From NCBI GenBank assembly GCA_035771165.1, contig JAWNZC010000229.1, forward strand, positions 1,225,001 to 1,289,000: a stretch of DNA of 64,000 nucleotides, read 5' to 3'. Both the position numbers and the translations under genes were made by a program. The stretch comes from Paragorgia papillata (lineage: Eukaryota > Cnidaria > Anthozoa > Scleralcyonacea > Coralliidae). Below, one piece after another: positions 48,555-59,592 of this stretch (its first letter is position 1; each line of letters starts with the position of its first letter). The notes below the pieces were generated by a model that made no database searches, was not told the origin of the DNA, and saw only the letters and a program-made list of their open reading frames with translations.

Positions 48555-49922
48555 ATTATTAACATTTTTATTATTTGTTTAAAATATATAATCTGTTTGT
48601 ACCTGATGGTATGTTTCTGCAGAAGAAGTGACAACTGTTGGACAAAAAGAAGTAACTCCATGTTGAAGTAATCCCTTACAGACAGTGGCCATGCCATTCT
48701 CTATGTTATCACTGTCTGAAGAAAAATCCACACCAAATCCACCTAAAATTAGAAAACATTTTCTCAAGGTTCATTTTTCTGTATAGATAAATTGCAAGAA
48801 ACTTTTGTAAGAATAAACTTTGAATTCTAAACACGGATACACTATCCATTTCCGAAAATATTAATTTACAAACACTCTTTACAAAACATACTCATAAACG
48901 TGAAGTTGTTGCCAACTTTTCACCCACTAATAGTAAATACTGTTTACAATAGACCACTTTCATAAAGGCCTTTACTTTAATATTCTTTTATGTGCATCTA
49001 AATGAGCCTTTCTAGCCTCGTAATGAAGCAAATATTCTTTTGAATTGTAAGCACACAAACGAGGCCAAAAAAGCTTATTAAAATCCACATAAAAGAATAT
49101 TCAAATTAATCGCCATTATGAAAGTGGTGTATATACGGTCGTATACGGTAGCATAAAAATCCGTCACAGTTTTAATAGATGGTTTTCATCTCACGTCGCT
49201 GAGCGAAAACGATCCATACTATCATGATCTTGAGCTATCACATTACGTAAGTTGAATTACAGTATGGACACAGAAACATGGGGGGGGGGGGGGGGATTTT
49301 ACTAGCGCGCTACCTCTCGCCGCTGAGTAGACTTGTTGGTGCGTCGACAGGTTTTCGTGTTCTCCGGTTTTCCAAAAGCGAATCGTGTATATTATGACCA
49401 GTTGACTACTCTCGCCTCCACATTTAAATTCCACATTCGAGCAAGAGGTTTGCCGAGTACATAGACACGAAGACGAATTATCTCTCTTAGTAAGAGGAAA
49501 TTCACGACCCACTGAAATTAGTCGTGCCTCATGTGAAGGGATCAAAGTTATATCATCTGGTATTTCCAAATTTTTAAAGCGTCACGAAGAGAGGGAAACA
49601 CATTCGCGAAAGAGATGGGAAGGCCAAGAAAAATAACACTGTAAGTCTTGCACAGCCAAATAATGTGCTTTAAATAAATACACGCAACACAGCAAAACGT
49701 ACCATTAATCTGAACATCTATGTATCCAGGAGCAATTAAGAGTCCTTTGCAATCAATTTTAATATCTGCTAGGATGTTTTCTTCAAAAAAGATTACATGT
49801 GGATCTAAAATAGAACCATTGCGCACCCAAAGATCATCATGAACAATAACATGATCCCTCAATAAATAACAATTCCAAAATTGAATGAGTTCGTCCGTGG
49901 ATGGTCGCTTTCGCTTTGACAT
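40539..49922 (-). CDS. AMDHD2: N-acetylglucosamine-6-phosphate deacetylase
   Basis: Nine exons in coding order: 49922-49703, 48742-48603, 45941-45887, 45299-45087, 44698-44610, 43863-43725, 43129-43000, 41810-41764, 40765-40539. All borders are GT-AG, all phases agree, and the sum is 1,260 nt (419 aa plus TGA), close to the 409 aa of the human enzyme. This cytosolic amidohydrolase converts GlcNAc-6-P to GlcN-6-P and acetate. Visible motifs: [34 protein letters not shown] (metal-binding Glu), GHTMS and THLFNAM (metal His), [13 protein letters not shown], and LVSDAI with the catalytic Asp. Then IAS-MD-CVRQF in a 47-nt microexon, and [23 protein letters not shown]. The ATG at 49922 follows a GTG in frame. 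Introns carry MITEs and long microsatellites but coding is undamaged, so I expect a working gene. Confidence 0.95.
41882..42209. repeat. (GAA)n tract in AMDHD2 intron 7
   Basis: About 330 bp of almost pure GAA, continued by a purine-only-like strand to about 42540. It begins some 70 bp upstream of exon 8's acceptor; in the gene's sense it is (TTC)n. The Glu-, Lys- and Phe-rich ORFs here are artefacts. Confidence 0.97.
42689..42961. mobile_element. Foldback MITE with 9-bp TSD (Mutator-like)
   Basis: Inverted arms: CCTGCAAGCCAGTGCC... and ...TCTGACTTCCAGGGTG, with CGCAGGCTTCGGGGGAAAGT and CTGCCAACAAACTCGA pairing inside. CTAATGAAC flanks both sides (42680-42688, 42962-42970). A 9-bp duplication suggests the MULE superfamily. 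Confidence 0.8.
43262..43710. repeat. Dispersed CTCCGCCAG repeat, copy 2
   Basis: AAAACAAGAGGGCAGTCAGA, CACCTCCGCCAGCG, then CCAATCTTTCCACAAACTTT, TTTGTGAGATATGCTGGTGA and AACAGAGGTAAAAACATAAC. See 17462-17990. Confidence 0.75.
44762..45066. repeat. Dispersed CTCCGCCAG repeat, copy 3
   Basis: AAAACAAGAGGGCATCCAGA, CCCCACAAACTTTCAAGAAA, TTGTGAGATATCCTGGTAAT, AGGTGAAAACATAACCTCC, ending GGCGGAGGTAAT. It ends 20 bp from AMDHD2 exon 4. Confidence 0.75.
45342..45527. mobile_element. MITE family ACCACTTTCATAATGGC, copy 1
   Basis: About 185 bp with inverted ends ACCACTTTCATAATGGC / GCCGCTATTGTGAAAGTGGT and inner GCATCTAAATGAGCC / CAAACGAGGC. Second copy at 48952-49127, also in an AMDHD2 intron. 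Confidence 0.8.
46143..46556. mobile_element. MITE with TAAGGTTGGGCGGTTTT ends
   Basis: The left end TAAGGTTGGGCGGTTTTCC faces AAAACCGCCCAAGCTTA. Flanks GTCTCCTC and GTCTCGAT are only partly alike, so an 8-bp duplication is suggested, not shown. Confidence 0.65.
46963..47277. mobile_element. Small TTAA-flanked element
   Basis: 315 bp, ends AGGTGCCGTCCGTT and AACGGACTGAACAGCACCT, with TTAA at 46959-46962 and 47278-47281. Confidence 0.65.
47431..48068. repeat. Giant hairpin, arms about 305 bp
   Basis: The arms TACATTTTCTTGAAAAATGG ... and its complement, through TTTTTAAAATCGGCC near the centre, pair almost throughout with a spacer of about 20 bp. It lies in AMDHD2 intron 2. Confidence 0.88.
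48416..48553. repeat. (ATT)n microsatellite next to AMDHD2 exon 2
   Basis: ATT units with a short ACT variant block, ending 49 bp downstream of the exon 2 donor in the gene's sense. Confidence 0.95.
48952..49127. mobile_element. MITE family ACCACTTTCATAATGGC, copy 2
   Basis: See 45342-45527. Ends CGCCATTATGAAAGTGGT. Confidence 0.8.
49281..49420. repeat. SINE-tail-like fragment after a G run
   Basis: A run of G (49281-49298) is followed by TTTTCGTGTTCTCCGGTTTTCC, the complement of the GGAAAACCGGAGAAC motif in the SINEs at 16640 and 57835. Confidence 0.5.
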
Positions 49923-50019
49923 CACCTTGATTAATTACCAACACTAAACAACAAAGAAATAAGCAATATGTATTTTATGAAATAAAAAATAATTAACATC
50001 ATGCGATATGTATGTTGTT

Positions 50020-51230
50020 GTTGTTCCTCGGGTCCCTTGGGGTTTTAATTGGGGGCATCAAATCCAGTAGCCCCTTTGCTGAGTTTTATGAGTGCGGATG
50101 CTCGGCCTCAGAGCCCATTCGCGTACTGTCTACCGTAGTTGACACTTCGCTCCCTCCCACCCTCCCACCCCTTGCAACGGGTGTATCACTTAGTCCAGGC
50201 GGGAGAGCCGTTGACATTCCTGGGCATGATCCCGCTCTGTCGTTCAAGTAGGGTTTGTTTTGCTGTTGGCGACTCTAGTGCCTGCAATCGTTGCGGGGAT
50301 GGTGTTTGTCCGTTTCCTTGCGGTGCTATATAGTTACGGGCTGGGGGTACTGCATTTACACTACTTTGCTATGATATCATACAGATGCTAGGTGGTTGCA
50401 TGTGTGCTACTTTGCTATCACATTGTTGCTGGGGGACTGTATTTGTGCTAATGTACCTTGCTATTGTACAGTTGCGGAAAGGCTGTGTTTGTGCTGCTGT
50501 ACTCTGCTTTCGTACAGTTGCTGAGGGGCTGCCTGTGATTTGCTATCGTATAGTTGCTAGGTGACTGCATGTGTGCTACTTTGCTATCATATTGTTGCTG
50601 GGGGACTGCTTTGTCCTACTGTATCTTGCTGTCGTACTGTTGCTGGGGATCTGCGTTGCGCTACTTTGCTGTCATGTGTAGTTGCGGGGGACTCCATTTG
50701 TGCTACTTTACTATCCTACCGTTGCGGCGTGACAGTAGATGTGCTTTACTGCTGCCGTACAGTCGTTGGGAAGTGTATTTGTGCTCCCCTACCGTTGCAC
50801 AATCGTGTGTGGGGTATCTTTGTATTAGCGATGTCGTTGTGTGGGTTCCGTACTGTGCAGCATAGATTATCGTACAGGCATTGGGGGTCTGTATTTGTGC
50901 TCCCTGCATGCTGTTGCACAGTCATGTGCTGTTGCACAGTCGGAGGTCCGGTAGTTCTGTTAGGAGAGGGTAATTCTTGGCAACATTGCTACAAGTTAGT
51001 TGGGAGTTTAGGCTTGCCTGGAGCTGCTCTACCTATAAGACCGCTCCCGTCTTGGTGGATCGACTGTTCCTGTAAACTGTTCCTCAGCTCTTAGGGCAAA
51101 CCTTCTCCGACAGAGCTACACCCTCCAAAGGTCGTAGTGGTTACATTACTGTATCCTTGTTAAGGCACACTAGTGTGGGTACGGTAATTAATGGCGTGGC
51201 GACAAGCCCTATGCCAGACATTGCAGGATT
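50020..51230. repeat. GC-richer block with a 65-70-bp minisatellite
   Basis: From about 50330 to 50960, units like GTGCTACTTTGCTATC-TA-AGTTGCTGGGGGACTG-ATTT repeat eight to nine times with drift. The remainder is unique, with no family signal. ORFs here follow the repeat and show no domain. Base composition differs sharply from the neighbours. Confidence 0.7.
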
Positions 51231-51349
51231 GTTAAATTATAATTATTACAAAAAATAGAAGATACGCGGTCAGATTTATACATAATTAAATAAAAAGTAG
51301 ACGTTCTCTAACCAAAAAATGATTTTATTTCGAGCTTTCGACTGTCAGA

Positions 51350-51730
51350 CTTCAAGAAAATTTTGCAATGTTGAAATGTTTATTATCAAAATTTAGCAAA
51401 TTTCAAAAATTTTCAATATTTTGCAATGCGATTATGGATTTTGCGATTTTGCAATTTGGCAAAATTTTGCTGAAATTAAACTTTTCAACATTTTTCAAAA
51501 TTTTACAATGTTGCAATTTTTCGATTTGCAGTTTTTCAAATGCGATTTTGCGATTTTGCGATTTGGCAATTTTGAAATTTTTCAGGGTTTTTTTCCCCAA
51601 ATTTTGCAATTTTGCAATATGGCAAAATTTTGCAATTTTCTAAAATTTTCAAAATGTTTCAAAACTTTTCAAAATTTTTCAATGTTGCAAAATTTTGTAA
51701 TAATGTTGCAAAATATGTTTTTGTGAAAAG
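51350..51730. repeat. Low-complexity TTTTGCAA block
   Basis: Drifted repeats of ATTTTGCAATTTTGC and similar 8-12-mers. ORFs on both strands are artefacts. Confidence 0.8.
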
Positions 51731-52241
51731 ATTTCTTCAACCAGAAGTAATGTCCTTAGCAACTGGTTGCCTAGCAATGAAATACATCCGAACACCCTTG
51801 ACGCTAACATTAGAATTCCTTTAGCACGCTTTTAGAATTTTTTTTTTTACCATGTGGTGTCTCTTCACCAGTTTGACAATTCTTTTGTCTGCAGTTTCAG
51901 CTTTTCCATCACCTTTTCTGTCACCTTATTTGTCACCTCATCACTTTCTATTTATATAACTAGTTAAGCTATTTAAGTCACCTTCATGTATGTATATATG
52001 ATCTTACGTGTAGTAACGAAACATTAGGGACTGGTCATTATTTATGGAGGGGGTGGGGTGGGGTGAAAAATTTACTTGAAAGAAAAAATAACCTTTCACC
52101 CCCCCTTTAAGGCCTATGAATTTCACATGACCCCCAGAAAATTGCTTTTATTTTTTGTGACCCCCCCCCCCCCCCCTCTCTCCAAAAAAGCGCAGTATAA
52201 ATGTACTGTTATTTATTAAAGAGCACACAGCTATAACTAGT

Positions 52242-52760
52242 CTATAGGTGATGCTGATAATGATTGGTTTCTTCAACCATTATTTCATTCCTTCGACAAT
52301 GAAATGCCTGTAGCTCTGGAGGTGCCCGTTCTGGCCAGCCCTTGAGAGTGTAATCCAAGACTTGTGAAAGAATTGGATCCAACTGGATGGCACACCTTAA
52401 CTGGTGTGCTGTGACTGGCATTGAATCGATTTGCATTGTGTTAACTGACTGGGCCTTAAGTGGCAGGTTCTGGACTCCTTGCCTTCAATGGCAAGCGTGA
52501 AAGACAGTCTGCATTGGAATGTTTCTTTGTTGGCCAAAATTCTACTTCATAATTGTGTGCTGACAAAAAGATTGCCCATCACTGTAAGCGTTCAGTGGCC
52601 AGGGTGCATGGAATCCCTGTCTTTGGCCCTAATATTGTAGTTAATGGTTTGTGGTCTGTTCGTATTTTAAATCTTTTTCCAAACAAATATTGATGAGCTT
52701 ATTTGCAACAAAAAATGTTACAGACTCTGTTCAATCAAATTCCCAGTCCAAAGCAATGAT
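52242..52760 (-). pseudogene. Ty3/Gypsy pol fragment (RNase H to linker)
   Basis: Read on the minus strand, 52760-52480 gives pieces of a retrotransposon RNase H (TDHKPLTTILGP, ATERLQ, SNADCLSRLPL) interrupted by stops. 52436-52242 gives the spacer before the integrase (LDPILSQVLDYTLKGWP). No LTR, protease or integrase core is present. Dead, truncated on both sides. Confidence 0.8.
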
Positions 52761-53576
52761 TTAAAAAATCGAATGATTTATTTTTCAACCCCCCCCCCCC
52801 CCCCTTTTACATACATCCAACATAGGCATCGGATGACGGATTGTAACGATCGGTAAAAGGGTGTTGCAGATCGTACGTACTGTACCATCTGTATTCCGAT
52901 AGTCACGGACCAACATCACATGATACAGATGGTAGACACTTAGTAAATATATACATATTTTCAGATGGTACAGATCGTACGGACCATGACATCTGCATTC
53001 GGATGGTCACGGATCGATATCACATGATACAGATGGTAGAAATCGAGCATTACATGGCATATAATGCACCTCTCAATTTTTGCCGCCTCTGATTGTTTTT
53101 GTTTTTTTAAATATATAAATGTCAAAGAAAGCAGTGAAAGAACTGCTAAAATTGATGTATTAAAAACTCTTCGTTTTACAGTTTTCGTTTCCTTTCGCCA
53201 ACAAACCGGGCGTTTATTTGAATTTTCTCGTACCCAGACCCTCATGCTATGTACTGAGTAGGAGTGCGTGGGTCTGGGTACGAGAATATCAAAATGGCGG
53301 TGTCAAATGAAAAATGCAAGCCAATATTCAAAACTTGGCAACCTTTAAAGAAATATATCATTCTCATATATATATATACATGTACATATAGTTGATTTTA
53401 TATTGATTTGTGTTTTTAGTTGTTGTTCAAATTGTGCTTTTAAATTTCCAAAATATAAATTTGAAACAGATAATTTTTTTCGTATGGTACTAGTAGTACT
53501 TTAAGTACTACAATATTAATTTATATTACAATATTTTGTACTACATGTATTAAATGTATTTATACATGTATTAAAT

Positions 53577-53925
53577 TAGAGCTGCGCCCGATTAATCGAT
53601 TAATCGATTATTTTTCCGTTTTTTTCGACAATCGATTATTTTTAACAATAATCGGATCATCGAAAACAACAGCACACAGGATGATACCGGAATGAGTTTC
53701 TTTCCGGAATAAAAAAGTTGTGAAGCGATGGCTTTGTTGTTGTGGCATTCGCGGCGTTAAAAAGTATTTAAAGCGTATCAAATGTCAAACGTGACTTGTT
53801 TTGATCCTTTGTCTCTAAGGAAGTTGTCCTCTCTGTTAGTACTCGTCGTGATTTATTCAATACGATTAATCGATTGTTGGCAACGATTAATCGATTACGC
53901 GTATTAACTGATGGGTGCAGCTCTA
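53577..53925. mobile_element. hAT MITE with perfect 8-bp TSD
   Basis: 349 bp. Ends TAGAGCTGCGCCCGATTAAT and GGGTGCAGCTCTA, with repeated CGATTAATCGATTA just inside both. TATTAAAT flanks at 53569-53576 and 53926-53933. No ORF. Confidence 0.88.
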
Positions 53926-54375
53926 TATTAAATACATGCCTTTTCATATAGGGTATTTTTAAAATGATTTTCTTGAACGTTAAAAATCATTTACTGATTC
54001 ATTTTAAAGTGTTTCTGTTAAAAAGTAGTAGCCTTTAAAACGATTATGTAAATTGATATGGAGGAACGCTCTGGAAAAGTCATCATAGAGGGGACAACCC
54101 AATTAAAAAAAAACGCCCTCCCGCCGAAAATTTCTGGTGTGACGCTAACCAAGTAATTTTTTTTATTTGGCCTTAGTCTGATCACCCCTCCCCCTGGAAA
54201 CCAACCCTACTAGTATGATTAAATAAAGTTTACCTTACCTTTACCTTGTGATTACAGCCAATATCTTGCTGACCACTTGTCATATTTGCATTATAAATAC
54301 CTACACCAATAGTTTATATTAATATTATAAATATATTTTGTTGTAATAAGTGTATTCAGCAATTAAATTACTTAC

Positions 54376-54558
54376 TTGACCTTTGCAACATGAAACGTGA
54401 CGTTTTCTGAGAAGGCTAATCTCAGTATTATTAAAATCTGTGAGACCACACAATTTTAATACAGTCCTCCACCCGAGCCTCCACCTTTGATGGTTCGGTT
54501 GGTCAGCAGTTTCGTCTTCTAATAAAGTTTCATTACTGTTTAACGCAATAATAATCAT
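54376..54558 (-). CDS. Putative first exon of an unidentified gene
   Basis: 61 codons from ATG 54558 to a strong donor (CAA|GTAAGT). The peptide is hydrophilic (LLEDETADQPNHQRWR, LKLCGLTDFNN) with no signal peptide. A possible next exon at 54237-54309 (open frame NANMTSGQQDIGC) fits only a weaker donor four bases earlier. The gene would have to end before AMDHD2. Family unknown. Confidence 0.35.
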
Positions 54559-54654
54559 TCTGATTCTGAGAACTTCAAAATGTGATCATATGACACGAAC
54601 GCATGTGATCAGTTGATCATTTGGTAACAAAAGTGCAAATATTCATTGTTTAAA
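54559..54654. promoter_or_regulatory. Candidate bidirectional promoter
   Basis: Only 96 bp separate two divergent ATGs, each followed by an open exon with a donor. Contains TGATCATATGACACG and GTGATCAGTTGATCA. No TATA box. Confidence 0.4.
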
Positions 54655-57600
54655 ATGTCTTTAAAGGCTGTACAAGAAGAGATTGAAAAGACACTTGCAA
54701 GCAATCTTAAGACTCGTTTTCTAGAGGACCAAGGTGAGATTTTACTCGAGAGTGACCTCTGACTACAGATCAAGACTCAATATATAATCTCGAGAGGCAG
54801 ACGCCAGTTTTGAGAAATTATTCACCACAATGTTGGTACTGTTTGTTGCAGGCCAGTCTTCTAGGGACTAGGGATTTTTAGTGAATAGTTCGATTCTTAG
54901 CCAGAGGCCCAGAAAGATTTCTGAGCTCCAGGCAGGGATTAAATCATTGAATTATATTGAATGGAATAATTATGTTTATGTTTTTGTGGTATGTTCCACT
55001 GCATGTGGGTCATGTTTGTTTTAATTATTATTATAGAGACTAGTAGTTTCGAGGACCTGTTTGAAAAACAAGATGTTGACAGGTTCAAGAGAAATGATCT
55101 GTTTTTCCGTCTTTTTATTCGTGCCAGGCAAGGAGATCTAGAAAAAGCTTATGATATGATGGTAAAGTGAACTATATGTCATGCAGAGCCTGAAATAATT
55201 GTCTAAAATTGCCCAGTTGACAAAATGTCCAAACAAAACAAAATTTGATCTCAGCCAACTGCTATTTTTCATGTTTATCTGCTATTTTTAGTTGTCCAAA
55301 CAAATTGTCGAACTATTTGAACAATAATAATGGTCAGATACATTTGGTTGGTAATTTGTCAGACATTGCACGGACTGTTATTTCAGGTTTTGTAATGCCA
55401 TTCCATTATGATCTAATCTATTTTGTAGAGTTAAGGGGATATTACACATTGGCTAGAGTATGGGTTGTTTTCTTGTGAGCAGAGAGTTTAATTTATTTTC
55501 TTCAGCATAAAGAGGGAACACATGCCTGTAGAAAAAGAAATATGGCAAATATAAATATCAGTTTGGACCACAGAGCACTGTAGGCACAACAAACTTCTGG
55601 GGGTCTGGGGGCATGCCCCCCAGAAAATTTTGAAATCTAGAGTCTCTGCAGTGGCATTTCCTGTGTTTTGGGGGAACATTTTATAGAATTCTGAAGATTA
55701 ATAAAACATCATATAAAACACACAATTTACACAAAAGACAAGATTTCAGTTGAACTGTTGAGCTGAATTTTTCAGTTTGGTCAAGAAAAATTTCATCTTG
55801 GCTCAGCACACCTAGGAGGCTTTTCTGCAGGTATAAGGGAACAAACAAAGAAAGTTGTATCAATCACATATGCATCTTTTAGATAAAATTTGTAGGTTTA
55901 CACTAGCATGTTGTTTTGAAGTTTCTGAGCTTTTCGTCCATGTACTCAGCCCGTCTTCAGAGAGACATACTCACATCAACATAACAAACGATTTTCGTCT
56001 TGCAATGCACCATCTAGCTCGCATGTGCACGTGTTTTTGCACCATTCAAAGCTTCAACTAACATACAGTATACAGACTGTACATTGTATTCATGTTTGTC
56101 TAAGCCATTGACGAAAAAAATGCAATTAAGCAAACCATGGATACAGCACATCTTTCATTTGAAGTGATTTCGTTTGATATATAGCAAACTTTGCTATATA
56201 TCAAACAAAATCACTTCAAATGAAAGATGTGCTGTATCCACGGTTTGCTTAATTGCATTTTTTTCGTAAGATACTTCAAAAACTCATTAATAATTCATCA
56301 GGAAAACACAAAGGAAATCAGTACCATGTCCGTGGTTTTATACCTGATAAAACTTCTTGACGTCAGAAAGAATACTAATGAACATGCAATTTTATATAAA
56401 GAATACTCTAATGAACATACAATTGTATATAAAGAATACTAATGAACATACAGTAACATCCAATAATGAATCATTTTTGAAGCCATTCAAAACACTCGCA
56501 TCATGTGTTTTATCTAAAACACTCGGGCTGCGCCCTCGTGGTTTTAAATCTGATAAAACACTCCTGCTCGTGTTTTAAATTTTATTAACCTTGTCTGATA
56601 ACCATTATGCATGTGTGACATCAAGTTGTTAAATTTACTTCTCTAATAAGCCAATTAGCCAATCAAGGGGGGATATTTGGTCATGTGCATGAGTTTTGAA
56701 ACCCGGTAAAGGTTGCGCAAATGAAGTGTAATTATTATATTTGAGAAATCAGATAATAAACAACCGTATAGATCTCATGACACACCCACATTTCAAAACA
56801 TCAGTCACTTCCTTAGTGGATTGAATCTGAGCATGATCAAAACATATACTGTTGCCATGCTGTTGTCCAGGCCACTGTCGCAAACAGGATGCTTTGTTTG
56901 ATACGTTGCTGACAGTGTTAATACCCTAGACCTGCCACAAGCTAGTTAACCAGTGCACAACACACACCACGCCATGCCACACGGTCCACGCCACCATAGT
57001 CAATCGAGATACAGTGTATGGTCTGGAAACTCAGCTAATTAAGTCTTTGGTCTATCTTTTTGTTCGCATTATTTTATGCATTTTTGTGCACGGTGACTGA
57101 ACACATTATATTTTAGTATAATGAACGAATTGTCCAATAGCAACGTTTCAGTTCAATCACTCAACCGTGCTATTTAAATATTAATAAACCTAAAACAAAG
57201 GATGTGCACCGTGTAAGGTACGGTTCAACATAAAATCACAGCTCATTATAGGCGCTTTGAAGTTTGCCGAATTTCCAGACCATATATCGATTGACTATGA
57301 CGCCACACTACAAAACTGCAGGCGAGCGACTGTGGTGCCCAACCGCGCGTGTTCAAAAAGGAGTGGAAATGACTTAGGGAAAGTCTATTAATTGTTTACT
57401 GGACATGGTTGTCATTTGGCAACTTATTAATTTTACTCTGGCTAACGCCAGGTGATTTTACTCATCAAGTGTAGATATCCTGATAGAAAAGGGTTAATAC
57501 CCTTGTGTACGTCGTATACTGTTCACTCACCACTCGTCCACATATGATGGCTGCTATATATCGACCTGAGTGAGGGTGCATTTAAAGGTCTGAACAGTGA

Positions 57601-58529
57601 CATTCCATTGCACTGAAAGAATCAAACAAACGATGGGTATGTGACACAGATATGCTCCCCACAATCAGTACAATTAATCTTAATCTGACATAGAGCTGCA
57701 ACCTGCAGGGTCAATGTCGCACCACAAAGAGTGAATTGGTCGACCACAGTCGGAGGCAGCCAGAAAGTTTCTCTTTCATTGGCTACTACCGTAAAGGAAG
57801 GGGTGGGCGCCACTCCTATCCCAGACAATGTTGATTTTGAGGAGGGAGGAAAACCGGAGAACCCGGTGAAAAACCCTCGAGGCACAGGAGAGAATCAATG
57901 TCAGACAACAATTCAACTCACATGAGGTCACCCATCCGAGTACTAACCCCATTCGAGCTTGACTTCAGTTGTGAGAGGCAGTGCACTAACGGCTTGTGCC
58001 ACCCACACCACAAAAGTAATGTTGAATTTCTCCTCGCTCTCCAACAACATACAAATAACGCTTAATATCTCTAAAATCGCTAAACTTACTGGCACAAATA
58101 TGTTGATGTCATCTTCCGATGCAAATAGTCTGGTTAAAATCGATCCCAAAATCTTCCCTACAGTATTTTGTACACACCGACGAGAATAACAAGAATCTTT
58201 CGCCCACGTACAGTAGATGTAGAACATGACAGTTACATTACCTATCAAGTTGAACGTTCCTTTTTCAACAGAATGTGTAGAACTTGCTTACCATATCCAA
58301 CACGTTAGAAGGATGTTACTGCATACGAAACGTCAGCATTTCGTTGCTAAAAATCTTGGCAGTTTATTACTTTTTCACTTTGCTACATACTGTACATACA
58401 GTACCAGTGTGAATGAAGTATTTCGTATAATTTATAGTTATATGATGCTTGTACATGACATTGTTAATTTCTTCTTGTATTATTTATAGGTTGAATGTCT
58501 AAAATGGAGAAAAACATTCAAAATTAATG
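54655..58529 (+). CDS. CRAL-TRIO-type protein, 5' exons (possibly MOSPD2-like)
   Basis: Three exons with matching phases: 54655-54733, 55037-55161, 58490-58529, giving 81 residues so far. Peptide order: a short helix (VQEEIEKTLASNLK), then DVDRFKRNDLFFRLFIRARQ, GDLEKAYDMM, VECLKWRKTFKIN. The sequence 'lRaR-x-gDlekA-x-mL-x-WR' is the N-terminal three-helix module of CRAL-TRIO/SEC14 proteins, which bind small lipids in a domain that follows. The layout recalls MOSPD2, an ER-anchored contact-site protein, but the deciding domains (CRAL-TRIO core, MSP, TM) lie further right. I did not find a convincing fourth exon before 63942. Start: first ATG of an open frame after an AT-rich leader. Confidence 0.65.
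56111..56267. repeat. Near-perfect hairpin, about 75-bp arms
   Basis: ACGAAAAAAATGCAATTAAG ... complement, meeting at TTTGATATATAGCAAA / TTTGCTATATATCAAA. Very few mismatches, so young or maintained. Confidence 0.88.
56997..57298. mobile_element. MITE family ATAGTCAATCGAGAT, copy 1
   Basis: Ends ATAGTCAATCGAGATA and CGATTGACTAT with GGTCTGGAAA / TTTCCAGACC inside. The same 300 bp recurs at 63555-63850 with over 90% identity by eye. Interior has CAACCGTGCTATTTAAATAT. Confidence 0.85.
57835..58005 (+). mobile_element. SINE-like repeat with 5S-like segment, copy 2
   Basis: GGAGGGAGGAAAACCGGAGA, ACCCGGTGAAAAACCCTCGA, GGTCACCCATCCGAGTACTA and GTGAGAGGCAGTGCACTAAC. See 16640-17090. Confidence 0.65.
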
Positions 58530-58750
58530 GTAATGACATGATTGTACAAATAATTTATGTTTGATAAATTTTCTCTTACCTCATTCCTGGCAATGGGTTT
58601 CCACCGTGATGAGTAAAATCACTAAAATGATAAGATTCAGAAGTTGCATGCCACTTGAGAAAAGTAAAAAAGTTTTTTAACTCTTCAAACATGGCTTCTT
58701 ATCACAAAAATTTAACGTACTATTTTAAATAATTTTATACGTAGAATCGC

Positions 58751-58755
<5 letters not shown>

Positions 58756-58786
<31 letters not shown>
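58756..58786. repeat. (TA)n microsatellite
   Basis: About 15 TA units. Confidence 0.95.
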
Positions 58787-58787
<1 letters not shown>

Positions 58788-59045
58788 TATACATTTCAGA
58801 GAACTGAGAGAAGATCAAGTGCATAGTGCAGTAGCATTTGGCAGGGGAGAGTGATATTTCTGCCGACTTCTATACCAGATAGAAAATGTGCGAGAAAATC
58901 GGTACGACACACGTAAGGTTGACGAAGTAAAATAGCAACACAAACCGAACGAAAGCTGGTAAAGATATTTTGTTGGTCGAGGCAACTATAAATCCAACAT
59001 TGACATTAATTTGATTGCGAGACTGAAATCGTGCATTTTCACTGA

Positions 59046-59366
59046 AGGCGAGGTAATACGGGCAACATTTTTCTTCAACTTGCAACGCACTCTTCAACTT
59101 GCGTTGCAAATTGAAAAGCGTTGTTGCACGTATTACCACCCACCTTAAACAATGTTACGCAACAATGATTTTGTTGCAAGTTGAAAACATTTGTTGAAAA
59201 AAGTAGACTCCAGTTCTACTTGCTGCGACATGCTGATTCAACTTGCAACAAAATCATTGTTGCGTAACAATGTTTAAGGTTGATGGTAATACGTGCAACA
59301 ACGCTATTCAATTTGCAACCCAACTATATTGCAGTAATTTGTTGCTCGTATTACTTCACCTTGACA
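59046..59366. mobile_element. Palindromic MITE, intact copy
   Basis: Ends AAGGCGAGGTAATACGGGCA and GTTGCTCGTATTACTTCACC. Internal inverted blocks GTTGCGTAACAATG / CAATGTTACGCAAC. Intact counterpart of the split copy at 15808-17445. Confidence 0.82.
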
Positions 59367-59592
59367 GTTTTTTTTATTGTCGTCAAAGTTGAATTGGGCG
59401 TTTTTACTGCTTCACTGTTGTTATTTGTTTACCGGTCAGTGCAAATCGAAATTGATGTTAACTTTGGAAATCGTTAAACCAAACAGCAGACACCGGCAAA
59501 GGTCCGAAACACGTTAGTTCTTCTATTTGATTTCTTTTTAAAATTGTGGACCAACCTGGCAACAAATTCGCTCGTCAACGGGAAAAACATCT

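Noticed and set aside
50554..51094. 103- and 177-codon ORFs
   Set aside because: They follow the minisatellite period, have no family resemblance and compete with ORFs on the other strand.
57943..58248. 101-codon minus-strand ORF with hydrophobic FVPVSLAILEIL and an internal GTAAGT
   Set aside because: Half overlaps a SINE-like repeat and I could not fit it to a transporter family or find partner exons.
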